Below, in pieces: positions 1 through 8,346 of a stretch of 27,595 nucleotides of DNA. Location of the stretch: positions 1 through 27,595 of the forward strand of contig JBATTK010000176.1 of the NCBI GenBank assembly GCA_049670505.1. Direction: 5' to 3'. The notes beneath the pieces were generated by a model. That model had not been told where the DNA came from. It worked only from the letters and a program-made list of their open reading frames with translations, and did no database searches. Within the stretch, counting starts at the first letter, position 1, and each line of letters begins with the position of its first letter. The DNA is from JBATTK01 sp049670505 (GTDB lineage: Bacteria > Bacteroidota > Bacteroidia > Flavobacteriales > Flavobacteriaceae). The position numbers and the translations under genes were made by a program.

Positions 1-1
1 G

Positions 2-1072
2 TTAAGAAGCTCATGGGGGCAGGCAGGAAACTTAACGGCCCTAACCCAATTAGACCGCCTATCCCTGTTTAATCCCATTGCCATTAATGGTAATAGTGGC
101 CTTGTTCCCCGTAGAAGATTGGGTAACGAAAATGTTGCCCCGGAAAGACAAGAGGAATTTGAAGTAGGTTTCGATGCCGGTTTCCTAGATAATAGATTGG
201 GCGTAGAATTCACCTATTACAACCAAAATATCAGTGATCTCCTCGTAGAAAGAGAATTATCGCCTTCCACCGGATTCTTGAGCCGATTTGAAAATGTAGG
301 TAATCTGGAAAATAAAGGAATAGAAATATTGCTAAAGGCCACCCCTTTTAAAAGCAAGGACTTTTCTTGGGATCTTACGACTACATTTTCAACAAACGAT
401 AATGAAGTTACCAATGTACCGGGAGATCGTATAGGTCTCGCGGGAAGTTTCTCTTCCAGTTTCGTTATTGAAGGACAACCGTTAGGAGTGTTCTTTAGAT
501 CTTTTTACAACAGGGACGACAGCGGAAACATTATTTTGGATGATGAAGGATTGCCTACGGCCGGAGTAGCGGAAGATGGCGGAAATGCAATTGTTATCGG
601 AGATCCAAATCCGGAATGGTTTGGTTCCCTGATCAACGAGTTTGCCTATAAGAATTTTAAATTGAGAATACAATTGGACGCTGTTCAAGGTTTCGATATT
701 TTAAATTTTAACCGAAGACTTATGGACAATGATCTATTTGGGGGCGGATTTAACGTAGGACAAGAACTATTGGGCAATAGACCCAAAGGTTTGGGCGGAC
801 GCCAAGCGGGAATTTTTGAAGAGTTTGTAGAAGATGGTTCCTTTGTAAAGCTAAGAGAGGTTGGCTTAAGCTATACTTTTTATCCCAAAAATAGTTTTAT
901 CAGCAACGTTGAAATCAATCTTGTAGGAAGGAATTTAATTTCCTGGGACGATTATAGCGGTTTTGATCCCGAGGTAACCACCTCAGGACAGAGTAACGGA
1001 GTGAGAGGTTTTGATTTCGCTTCGGTACCTATCCCAAGAACCTATCAATTGGGTTTCAATCTTAGCTTCTAA
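2..1072 (+). CDS. SusC/RagA-type TonB-dependent outer-membrane receptor, C-terminal part (5' truncated by window)
   Basis: The reading frame is open from base 2, so the gene starts before the window; 356 residues are visible, about a third of a usual SusC protein (~1000 aa). It encodes the last strands of a TonB-dependent β-barrel. The region around 'APERQEEFEVGFD', then 'YYNQNISDLL' and 'NVGNLENKGIEI', is the typical SusC/RagA series of barrel strands, and the chain ends in 'YQLGFNLSF' with a terminal Phe expected for BAM-dependent outer-membrane insertion. The family imports glycans or peptides with a SusD lid, and a SusD gene follows after 18 bases, so the two are surely co-transcribed. 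The substrate cannot be read from this part because the plug and the N-terminal carboxypeptidase-like domain lie upstream. Apparent starts inside the fragment (such as the TTG at 119) are not real starts. Confidence 0.93.
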   Translation, partial: LRSSWGQAGNLTALTQLDRLSLFNPIAINGNSGLVPRRRLGNENVAPERQEEFEVGFDAGFLDNRLGVEFTYYNQNISDLLVERELSPSTGFLSRFENVGNLENKGIEILLKATPFKSKDFSWDLTTTFSTNDNEVTNVPGDRIGLAGSFSSSFVIEGQPLGVFFRSFYNRDDSGNIILDDEGLPTAGVAEDGGNAIVIGDPNPEWFGSLINEFAYKNFKLRIQLDAVQGFDILNFNRRLMDNDLFGGGFNVGQELLGNRPKGLGGRQAGIFEEFVEDGSFVKLREVGLSYTFYPKNSFISNVEINLVGRNLISWDDYSGFDPEVTTSGQSNGVRGFDFASVPIPRTYQLGFNLSF

Positions 1073-1090
1073 CAAAAACACAAAACTATT

Positions 1091-2428
1091 ATGAAAACAT
1101 ATAAAAAACGTAATATCCTTTTGATGTCGTTAACAGCAATCTTATTGATAACGGCATGTGATACGGATTTTGAAAATCCAAATTCAGCCTCATCGGATGA
1201 GGTATTTACTTCCAGGGACGGTTTGTTAAGCGCATCCATTGGATTAAGTCAATTGTATTCCACATTGGGCATACGCTTTATTAGCGAAGCGCCTGCCATT
1301 ACAACCAGAGAGGTGGCAATTACCAGTACATTCCAAAATTTAATAGAGCTGGAAGATGGTGGAAATGCACTGCCTAATTTCAATGCCAATACCTTAGGGA
1401 TGTGGACCAATCTCTTACGAATAATGGGCTTGGCCGAAGATATTTCCGAAAACGCCCCTAGTGTTGAGCTAGATCCGGGAACTACAAGTGCTATTATAGC
1501 TTATGCCAATTTATTTAGGGCCTTAAGCATTGGATCGCTATCGCAAAACTTTGAACAAGTCATTATTTTGACAAGCCCCGATAACGATGCTACTTTTGTA
1601 AGTAGGGAAGCCGGCTTCCAAGAGGCAATTCGATTATTGGAGGAGGCCAATTCCCTATTAAGTGCAAATCCAGTTTCGGACGAATTTGAATCGGCCATAT
1701 TACAGGGAAATATGAATTTGCCTAGTACCATTAATGCAATGTTGGCTCGGTATCATTTGTTCGCCGGCAATTATGATGCGGCTATAGCCGCGGCAAATGC
1801 GGTTGACCTTGCTGCTGCTTCCCAATTTAATTATGACCCTCAAAATCAAAATCCGATTTGGTCCAGGGTTTTTGAAAACGAAATCTTTAATTACGCGCCT
1901 CAGGACAATTTTGGGATTCCGGCAAGTCTAAATTTAGACCCTGCAGATGGAAGACTTGCATTTTATCACAGTCCATTGGATAGCTTGAGCATCAATGGTT
2001 TTGCTATCGATGAGTTGGTAGGGTTCTTTCAAACCGATTCAGAACCCATCCCCGTATATCTTCCGGACGAAGTACGGCTGATTATTGCGGAAGCTCAACT
2101 TAGAAAATCGAGTCCTGATATGGCGGCGGCATTGGTTCAAATAAACGAGGTTAGAACGGACACCGATGATCTTTTTGGGGTAAACGCCAACCTCCCGGTT
2201 TATAGCGGACCTATGACCGTAGATGCATTATTGGATGAGGTATTTGTCAATAGAAGGGCGGAATTGTTTTTAACAGGTACCAGTTTAGAGGATAGTAGAA
2301 GATTTGGTAGACCGGAACCTAGTCCAACACCGCAAACCTTTACCGATGAGCGCAATAGGAACTTTTACCCTTATCCGGATACGGAAAGAAACAATAATCC
2401 GAACACACCAACAGATCCTACCATCTGA
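1091..2428 (+). CDS. SusD/RagB-family surface glycan/nutrient-binding lipoprotein
   Basis: This 445-residue protein begins with a lipoprotein signal (basic MKTYKKR, hydrophobic stretch, lipobox 'LITAC' with Cys23). Acidic residues just after the Cys ('CDTDFENPN') resemble the Bacteroidota surface-export signal, so it is expected on the outside of the outer membrane. The helical TPR-like SusD body follows, ending in the usual C-terminal pattern 'RRAELFLTGTSLEDSRRFGRP...NRNFYPYP', which is diagnostic of the family. It would act as the lid over the SusC barrel encoded just upstream. At 445 aa it is somewhat shorter than many SusD proteins, close to the compact SusD-like types. No glycanase or sensor gene is attached directly; the next gene lies beyond a strong hairpin, so the substrate stays unknown. 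Confidence 0.93.
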   Translation: MKTYKKRNILLMSLTAILLITACDTDFENPNSASSDEVFTSRDGLLSASIGLSQLYSTLGIRFISEAPAITTREVAITSTFQNLIELEDGGNALPNFNANTLGMWTNLLRIMGLAEDISENAPSVELDPGTTSAIIAYANLFRALSIGSLSQNFEQVIILTSPDNDATFVSREAGFQEAIRLLEEANSLLSANPVSDEFESAILQGNMNLPSTINAMLARYHLFAGNYDAAIAAANAVDLAAASQFNYDPQNQNPIWSRVFENEIFNYAPQDNFGIPASLNLDPADGRLAFYHSPLDSLSINGFAIDELVGFFQTDSEPIPVYLPDEVRLIIAEAQLRKSSPDMAAALVQINEVRTDTDDLFGVNANLPVYSGPMTVDALLDEVFVNRRAELFLTGTSLEDSRRFGRPEPSPTPQTFTDERNRNFYPYPDTERNNNPNTPTDPTI

Positions 2429-2454
2429 TGGTTTGAGTTAGTTTAGTTTAATTG

Positions 2455-2496
2455 ATAAAAGACCTACATTTATTGTTTAAATGATAGGTCTTTTAT
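2455..2496 (+). terminator. Strong hairpin terminator after the susCD-like pair
   Basis: A 12-bp perfect stem (2455-2466 with 2485-2496, core AAAAGACCTA/TAGGTCTTTT) continues into an inner 6-bp stem (2467-2472 CATTTA with 2478-2483 TAAATG) across one bulged A at 2484, with a 5-base loop. The descending arm runs into a T-rich stretch. It lies 26 bases after the SusD-like stop and 36 bases before the next start, so it probably separates two transcription units. Confidence 0.85.
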
Positions 2497-2532
2497 TTTA
2501 AACCAGTTCTTTAAAATCCTCTTAAAAAAAGA

Positions 2533-4071
2533 ATGCTAAAAAAACTGTATATCCTACTGGTTCCCTTCCTTACTTCCTGTGGGGTCTTTAAATCGTCCGT
2601 TCCCCAGCCGAAAATAGAGTTTAGAGGGGTATGGATCGCTACCGTAGTGAATATAGACTGGCCTACAAACAGATTCGATGCCGTAGAAAAGCAAAAGGCC
2701 GATTATTTGAAAATCCTGGATTTTTATGAAGATCTGAATTTTAATGCGGTCATCGTTCAAATACGAACCGCGGGTGATGCCTTTTATCCCTCCGAATGTG
2801 CACCTTGGTCCCGTTTTCTTACCGGTACGGAGGGCAATGCTCCAAATCCTTACTACGACCCCTTGGAGTGGATGATAGCACAAGCCCACAAAAGAGGAAT
2901 GGAATTTCATGCATGGCTAAATCCATATCGCGCTACTTTTGATGAAAAAACAGAAGTTTTAAACGAGACACACGATTATAGACAGCATCCGGATTGGATG
3001 GTCAAATATGGCAAAAAGTATTATTATAATCCAGGTTTACCGGAAGTACGCCGGCATTTAGTGGGTATTATGGATGAAGTAGTATCTCAATATGATGTAG
3101 ATGCCATTCATTTTGATGATTATTTCTATCCCTATAAAATCAAGGATGCCATTTTTAATGATTCCCTAGCCTTTGTTACCCATGCCCTACCCCAACAAAG
3201 CTTGGACGATTGGCGAAGAGCCAATGTAGATTCCTTGGTACAGAACGTACATAAAACCATCAAAGCGAACAAACCATGGGTGCAATTCGGGATTAGTCCG
3301 TTCGGGGTCTGGAAAAACAAATCCACGGATCCAAAAGGTTCGGATACGCAAGCAGGCCAGACCACCTATGAAGATTTATATGCCGACCCAATCAATTGGA
3401 TGGAAAATGGGTGGATAGACTATGTGGTACCCCAGGTGTATTGGAGTATGGACCTCCCCGTAGCATCACATCGTAAAATAGTGGATTGGTGGGCCAATAA
3501 CAGCACAAACACTAATTTGTATATAGGTAACGGCGCCTACAAAATACGAAATAACAGCGATCGTGCTTGGAAAAAGAAAAAAGAACTTCCGAACCAATTG
3601 TTGTTGGCCAGAAATACAGAACCTGTTCACGGAAATGTTTTTTTTAGCGCCAAATCCCTACAACGGAAAAACAAAGCTGTAGTAAAATATTTGAAACGTA
3701 AGTACTATAGGAACATAGCGCTACCACCCCCATCCCCTTTGGGAGAAAGTCAATTCTCGGAAAAAGTAGTTATGGCAGGGATAAAGGAGAATGCCCAGGG
3801 GTTTGAATTTAATATCGATCCATTAAGTAGCGGAAACATGCGATATGCCTTAATTTATACGGCCAAGAATGCAGAAAAACTATCTACGGAGAGTAGCAAA
3901 CAATTGACCCTGAAAATTCCGATTGCGGAAGACCATAGTTTTAAAGTGCTAAAAAACAACTTAAAGGGAAAGAAGCACGTTGCATTGACTTTTATAAATA
4001 AATTTGGAAGGGAAAGCGAGCCGATCATTGTAAACTTAAATGAAATCCATACGTATGATTCAAAAAGATAA
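2533..4071 (+). CDS. GHL10 (DUF187/YngK-type) glycoside hydrolase-like lipoprotein, probable peptidoglycan glycan hydrolase
   Basis: The 512-aa product starts with a lipoprotein signal (lipobox 'LTSC', Cys16), then a TIM-barrel of the glycosyl hydrolase-like 10 family. Visible family marks are 'EFRGVWIATVVNIDWP' (29-44), 'FNAVIVQIRTAGDAFYPS' (70-87), 'HAWLNPYRA' (126-134), the acidic barrel segment 'HFDDYFYPY' (193-201, candidate catalytic Asp195/Asp196) and 'FGISPFGVW' (252-260). The C-terminal ~100 residues look like a separate β-sandwich. Within this family, E. coli YddW (DigH) acts on denuded peptidoglycan strands. Here the gene overlaps an AmpG-like permease and sits in one operon with NagZ- and AnmK-like genes. 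I therefore infer that it cuts peptidoglycan glycan strands in the periplasm or at the outer membrane. Exact bond specificity cannot be read. The ATG at 2533 gives a complete signal peptide. Confidence 0.88.
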   Translation: MLKKLYILLVPFLTSCGVFKSSVPQPKIEFRGVWIATVVNIDWPTNRFDAVEKQKADYLKILDFYEDLNFNAVIVQIRTAGDAFYPSECAPWSRFLTGTEGNAPNPYYDPLEWMIAQAHKRGMEFHAWLNPYRATFDEKTEVLNETHDYRQHPDWMVKYGKKYYYNPGLPEVRRHLVGIMDEVVSQYDVDAIHFDDYFYPYKIKDAIFNDSLAFVTHALPQQSLDDWRRANVDSLVQNVHKTIKANKPWVQFGISPFGVWKNKSTDPKGSDTQAGQTTYEDLYADPINWMENGWIDYVVPQVYWSMDLPVASHRKIVDWWANNSTNTNLYIGNGAYKIRNNSDRAWKKKKELPNQLLLARNTEPVHGNVFFSAKSLQRKNKAVVKYLKRKYYRNIALPPPSPLGESQFSEKVVMAGIKENAQGFEFNIDPLSSGNMRYALIYTAKNAEKLSTESSKQLTLKIPIAEDHSFKVLKNNLKGKKHVALTFINKFGRESEPIIVNLNEIHTYDSKR

Positions 4072-5329
4072 ATGGGCATGGGGATGGGTCCCCGTTCTAT
4101 ATTTTACCCAAGGTATCCCTTATGTTCTGGTGGTAACGGTATCGGTTATCATGTACAAAAGGTTAGGTATCAGCAATGCCGATATAGGGCTTTATACCAG
4201 TTGGTTGTATCTCCCTTGGGTCCTAAAACCGTTATGGAGTCCGTTCGTAGATCTTAAAAGCACCAAGAGAAAATGGTTTTTGGCCATGCAACTCCTTATT
4301 GCCATTGCTCTTTTGGGTGTGGGGCTCACCATTCCTACCAATATATTTTTTGTGACCACCTTGGCTTGTTTTTGGATGGCTGCCTTTGCATCGGCAACCA
4401 ATGATATTGCCTCGGACGGTTACTATATGATAGGCCTAACGGAAAAAAAACAGTCCTTTTTTGTAGGAATGCGAAGTACATTTTACCGTCTGGCCATGGT
4501 AACGGGCGAAGGCCTTATCGTAATTCTGGCAGGTTTTTTGGAGAATTATTATGGCGACAATTCAAAGGCATGGTCCATTACCATGGTCTGTACCGCATTG
4601 TTAATGTTGTTACTTACCATTTCTAATTTTTTTGTGACCCCAAAGTTCGAATCTTCCGAAGCCATTGCAAAGGAGCGGCCCCAAAGCTTTATGGAAGTAT
4701 TTGTTTCCTTTTTTAAGAAACCCCAAATAGGGATTGCCTTGGCCTTTATTTTATCGTATCGCTTAGGGGAATCCCAATTGGTAAAAATGGCTTCCCCTTT
4801 TCTATTAGATCCGGTCTCCAAAGGCGGTCTAGGCTATTCCACCGAGGCCCTGGGCACTATATTTGGAACGGCCGGGGTAATTATGTTATCCGTTGGCGGT
4901 ATTTTGGGTGGTATCTTAATTTCAAGGGATGGCTTAAAAAGATGGATGTTGCCCATGGTACTCTCCCTTAACGTTCCCAATATACTCTATGCCATACTGG
5001 CCTTTACCAATACAACGAATATCATAGCCGTTACTACAACGGTGGTATTTGAAAAATTTGGCTACGGGTTCGGTTTTGCGGCTTTTTTAATGTACCTCAT
5101 CTATATTGCGGAAGGAAAGTCCAAAACGTCCCATTATGCCATTGCCACGGGTTTCATGGCCTTGGGAATGATGTTGCCCGGAATGGTCAGTGGGTATATG
5201 CAACAATGGTTGGGGTATGACGGCTTTTTTATATGGGTGGTCATCGCCGCGTTACCATCGTTCTTTCTGTTAAAATATATTGAGTATCCTGCCGATTTTG
5301 GCAAAAAAAATAGTGTCGGAAATGAATAA
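4055..5329 (+). CDS. AmpG-like MFS permease (muropeptide import)
   Basis: This is a 424-aa polytopic membrane protein of the major facilitator superfamily with about 12 hydrophobic segments. The opening 'WVPVLYFTQGIPY', the loop 'LPWVLKPLWSPFVD' and 'ASATNDIASDGYYM' are typical of AmpG-type permeases, which bring GlcNAc-anhydroMurNAc (peptides) into the cytoplasm. The ATG at 4055 is preferred because 'MIQKDKWAWGW' leads straight into the first membrane segment; an in-frame ATG at 4040 would add five residues. Either start lies inside the end of the GHL10 gene, so translation is probably coupled. Its place between a glycan hydrolase and a NagZ-like gene supports muropeptide transport. Sequence alone does not separate it from other sugar-conjugate MFS carriers. 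Confidence 0.85.
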   Translation: MIQKDKWAWGWVPVLYFTQGIPYVLVVTVSVIMYKRLGISNADIGLYTSWLYLPWVLKPLWSPFVDLKSTKRKWFLAMQLLIAIALLGVGLTIPTNIFFVTTLACFWMAAFASATNDIASDGYYMIGLTEKKQSFFVGMRSTFYRLAMVTGEGLIVILAGFLENYYGDNSKAWSITMVCTALLMLLLTISNFFVTPKFESSEAIAKERPQSFMEVFVSFFKKPQIGIALAFILSYRLGESQLVKMASPFLLDPVSKGGLGYSTEALGTIFGTAGVIMLSVGGILGGILISRDGLKRWMLPMVLSLNVPNILYAILAFTNTTNIIAVTTTVVFEKFGYGFGFAAFLMYLIYIAEGKSKTSHYAIATGFMALGMMLPGMVSGYMQQWLGYDGFFIWVVIAALPSFFLLKYIEYPADFGKKNSVGNE

Positions 5330-6911
5330 GGTATTGCCATACGAAGAAGCAAAGAACGTACTTGATCCTAAGGAAAAAGTAGGTCAGCTTTTTATGCCCG
5401 CCGCTTTTATAAATGATACCGAGGAAGAAATACAACAGTTGGAAAGCTTGATAAAAGATTATGGTGTAGGTGGACTTTGCTTTTTTCATAGTAGGGCAAG
5501 CGCGGCGACCAATTTTGAAGGAAAGAAAGAGGTTATCCTTAATGAGAATAGCTTGGAAACCCTGAAAAAACTGATTCTTCGGTACCAAAACGTTTCCAAA
5601 TACCCCTTATTGATCAGTATGGACGCGGAATGGGGCTTGGCCATGCGTATTGAAAATACACCACAATATCCATATGCCATTACATTGGGGGCCTTAGAAG
5701 GTCATACAGACTTAATTTTTGAAGTAGGCAAAAACATTGCCCGTGATTGCAAATTGGCCGGTATCCATTGGAACTTGGCACCTGTAGTGGACATTAACAC
5801 CAATCCGTTGAATCCGGTCATTGGTTATCGCTCTTTTGGGGAGCATAAAGAGCAGGTGGTCCAAAAAGCTTCGGCATTTATAAAAGGGACACAAAGCGAA
5901 GGAATTTTGACCAGTATAAAGCATTTTCCCGGGCATGGGGATACCGCAACGGATTCCCATTTAGGACTTCCGGTGATACACAAGACCAAACAAGAGCTTC
6001 TGGATAATGAATTGTACCCTTTTCGAAAACTGTTAGCAACCCAAGTGGATTCCGTCATGATAGGACATTTGGCTGTTCCTTCCCTTACGAACGGCATACC
6101 TGTTCCTGCTACCTTATCCAAGGCAGTTATCCAGAATCTGCTCAGAGAAGAGATGGGCTTTAAGGGCGTAGTTATTTCCGATGCCCTGAACATGCACAGT
6201 GTTTCCAAAATGTATCCTGTAAAAGGAGCCTTGGAATGGCAGGCCTTTGATGCGGGCAACGATGTCCTATGCTTTGCGGAGCATATTGCCGAAGGAATTG
6301 GGACCATCCTAAAAAAGGCGTCGGAAAATCAGATCGAAGAGCGTTTTGAAAACGTTTGGAGACTGAAGAAAAAAGCCATTCATCCACCCCTAGCTTCACT
6401 GGAAGAATTATCTCGGCCCGATGCTTTAAACAGCTTGCTAGCGGAAAACAGTTTGACTTTTCTCAAAGGGACAGAAAATGACCTATTAACTTTTAAGAAA
6501 ACGGATTTTATTGGTGTTGCTATGGGCAAAAAAATGGAAAACGTTTTTTTTAGATCGATTGCCAAAGAACTTCGCTTTGATGTTTTAAGTGCACGCGAGG
6601 AAATTAAGAATAACGATAACATGCTATTGGCCTTATTTCCACCACAAGTGAAACCTACGGCCAGTTTTGGGATTCCGGACAAAGAGTTACAACGGATAAA
6701 CGAGTTGATAAAAACTAGAAATAGCATCCTATATCTGTTCGGAAATCCTTATGTCCTGAACCATATAAATATTGAAAATGCCAGAGCAGTGGTCTTGGTA
6801 TATCAAGATTTTGGAGTCTTCCAGGAAAATGCGGCACAGCACTTTTTAGGCCACACCAGAGCAAAAGGCAAATTATCCATCGCTATAAATACTATAGATC
6901 ATGAAAAGTGA
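5322..6911 (+). CDS. nagZ: GH3 β-N-acetylhexosaminidase (NagZ-like) with C-terminal extension
   Basis: NagZ removes GlcNAc from GlcNAc-anhydroMurNAc muropeptides. The 529-aa product carries the GH3 signature 'KHFPGHGDTATDSH' (200-213), including the Asp211/His213 acid-base pair characteristic of NagZ-type enzymes, and the nucleophile in 'VVISDALNM' (Asp287). Enterobacterial NagZ is about 340 aa; here ~170 more residues follow (from about 360) that resemble a reduced GH3 C-terminal domain, a build common in Bacteroidota. There is no obvious signal peptide, so it is probably cytoplasmic, matching import by the upstream AmpG-like permease. I place the start at the ATG at 5322, whose first 8 bases (ATGAATAA) contain the permease stop. 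An in-frame upstream TTG at 5280 would extend further into the permease gene and is less likely. Confidence 0.9.
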   Translation: MNKVLPYEEAKNVLDPKEKVGQLFMPAAFINDTEEEIQQLESLIKDYGVGGLCFFHSRASAATNFEGKKEVILNENSLETLKKLILRYQNVSKYPLLISMDAEWGLAMRIENTPQYPYAITLGALEGHTDLIFEVGKNIARDCKLAGIHWNLAPVVDINTNPLNPVIGYRSFGEHKEQVVQKASAFIKGTQSEGILTSIKHFPGHGDTATDSHLGLPVIHKTKQELLDNELYPFRKLLATQVDSVMIGHLAVPSLTNGIPVPATLSKAVIQNLLREEMGFKGVVISDALNMHSVSKMYPVKGALEWQAFDAGNDVLCFAEHIAEGIGTILKKASENQIEERFENVWRLKKKAIHPPLASLEELSRPDALNSLLAENSLTFLKGTENDLLTFKKTDFIGVAMGKKMENVFFRSIAKELRFDVLSAREEIKNNDNMLLALFPPQVKPTASFGIPDKELQRINELIKTRNSILYLFGNPYVLNHINIENARAVVLVYQDFGVFQENAAQHFLGHTRAKGKLSIAINTIDHEK

Positions 6912-7572
6912 AATTACTGCATCTTGGGAAAAAAATGCTGAAGAGTGGATTCAAGTCATTGAAAGCAATGAAATTGAATCCCGTAAATACACCAATACCG
7001 CTATTGTTGACACCTTACGCCACACCAATGCCACCAAAATATTGGACATCGGATGTGGCGAGGGATGGTTAACACGAAGTATTACGGCCATGGGCAAAAG
7101 TGCCGTTGGCATGGATGCCATAGCTGCCCTATTGGAAAACGCCAGAAAAAAAGGCCCCGAACCCTACTACCAAATGAGTTATGAGGATATTATAGCGGCA
7201 AAGCCTATTCCAGAAACTCCCTTTGACCTTGCTGTATTTAATTTTTGTTTGTATCAAAAGGAAGGCCTGACCGACCTTCTTGCCCAAATCAAAAAAGCGT
7301 TGGTAAAAGACGGACGAATTATCATCCAAACATTGCATCCCTTTTTCCTATTTCAACAAGGTCTGGAATATACAAGTCAATGGATAGACGATTCGTGGAA
7401 AGGGCTTCCTGGGAATTTTATAGATGGGCATTCCTGGTATGCACGGATTTTTGAGGATTGGGCCACTGTTTTTAATACTTGTAAAATGACCATTTCGGAA
7501 GTAAAAGAGGTCACCAATACCCATAAACAACCTGTTTCCGTAATTTTTATCCTTAATTGTCAGCAGTTATAG
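6901..7572 (+). CDS. Class I SAM-dependent methyltransferase, substrate unknown
   Basis: The 223-aa protein has a Rossmann-type methyltransferase core: motif I 'ILDIGCGEGW' (47-56), an acidic end of strand 2 in 'AVGMDA' (68-73), and a motif IV-like 'FDLAVFNFCLY' followed by 'ALVKDGRIIIQTLHP'. This matches small-molecule methyltransferases of the Methyltransf_11/25 type. The ATG overlaps the last 11 bases of the NagZ-like gene, so it belongs to the recycling operon. I cannot name the acceptor; a cell-wall sugar or peptide intermediate would be a guess from context. There is no signal peptide or membrane segment, so it should be cytoplasmic. Confidence 0.85.
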   Translation: MKSEITASWEKNAEEWIQVIESNEIESRKYTNTAIVDTLRHTNATKILDIGCGEGWLTRSITAMGKSAVGMDAIAALLENARKKGPEPYYQMSYEDIIAAKPIPETPFDLAVFNFCLYQKEGLTDLLAQIKKALVKDGRIIIQTLHPFFLFQQGLEYTSQWIDDSWKGLPGNFIDGHSWYARIFEDWATVFNTCKMTISEVKEVTNTHKQPVSVIFILNCQQL

Positions 7573-7579
7573 CTAAGAA

Positions 7580-8329
7580 ATGATGTATAAAATTAAAGTA
7601 CTACTTATAATAACACTATTTATTTCATACCAAGGGATAGGTCAAAATCGGATTCAGATTAATATCCCAAGTGCCGAATCGGAATCAGAACATACTTGGA
7701 GAACGATTCATGACATCAAATTTTTTGAAGAAAACCATTATCAAATTAGTCTACCAAAAGGGGAACTCATCGAGTTTTTAAAAAGCAAAGCTAAAAGCAA
7801 TAATCTTACTGAAAAAGATTACCATAATTTGAAAACATATATTCAAGATAGTGTCTATGACAAATCTGATTACCAAAAAGGGTATAACAAGATAAAAAAC
7901 GAACTTGGGCTGATCAACAAAATGATTTCGGAAATTACAGAATCAAGGTGGAATTGGAAATTCAAAGAATTTGATATTTACCAAATAAATCTAACCTTAT
8001 ATGGCCCAGGTGGGAGTTATAATTCGGATGAAGGTTCCGTACTTATTTATACTACTCCCAATGGGGGCTTTAAACAATATAATAATCCTGTAAATACCGT
8101 TATTCACGAAATAATTCACATTGGGATTGAAGAGTCGATTGTTGATGAATTTCAAATTCCACATACTCTTAAGGAAAGAATTGTGGACACATTCATATCA
8201 TTGAATTTCCTAAATTATTTACCCGATTACCGAATACAGGATATGGGAGATGAAAGAATAGACCCATATTTAAAAAATAAGGATGATCTGAAGAATTTAG
8301 ACAAGTTTGTTAAACAAATAATGAAATAA
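7580..8329 (+). CDS. Secreted/periplasmic HExxH-motif protein of unknown family, probable zinc metallopeptidase
   Basis: The family is not recognised. The 249-aa product starts with a Sec-type signal (basic MMYKIK, hydrophobic LLIITLFISY, likely cleavage after 'GIGQ'; no lipobox). A helical, Lys/Asn-rich middle part follows. Near the C-terminus the sequence 'VIHEIIHIGIEE' (His176, Glu177, His180) is a zinc-binding HExxH helix, with acidic candidates Glu184, Glu185, Asp189 or Glu190 for a third ligand. The stretch just before, 'SVLIYTTPNGGF', could form the edge strand seen in gluzincin-type folds. The gene sits 7 bases after the methyltransferase stop and 17 bases before the anmK start, yet it is visibly richer in A+T and in Lys/Asn/Ile codons than both neighbours, suggesting insertion into an existing operon. 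Start may be either of two adjacent ATGs (7580 or 7583). Confidence 0.75.
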   Translation: MMYKIKVLLIITLFISYQGIGQNRIQINIPSAESESEHTWRTIHDIKFFEENHYQISLPKGELIEFLKSKAKSNNLTEKDYHNLKTYIQDSVYDKSDYQKGYNKIKNELGLINKMISEITESRWNWKFKEFDIYQINLTLYGPGGSYNSDEGSVLIYTTPNGGFKQYNNPVNTVIHEIIHIGIEESIVDEFQIPHTLKERIVDTFISLNFLNYLPDYRIQDMGDERIDPYLKNKDDLKNLDKFVKQIMK

Positions 8330-8346
8330 AATACCCTTTGCGCGTA

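Noticed and set aside
5825..6307. Minus-strand frame of 160 codons opposite the NagZ-like gene
   Set aside because: It is a shadow of a well-conserved GH3 coding region; its Cys/Ser-rich translation is not protein-like.
8338..8346. Upstream TTG start for anmK
   Set aside because: It would add only three residues before the ATG at 8347, with no ribosome-binding signal supporting it.
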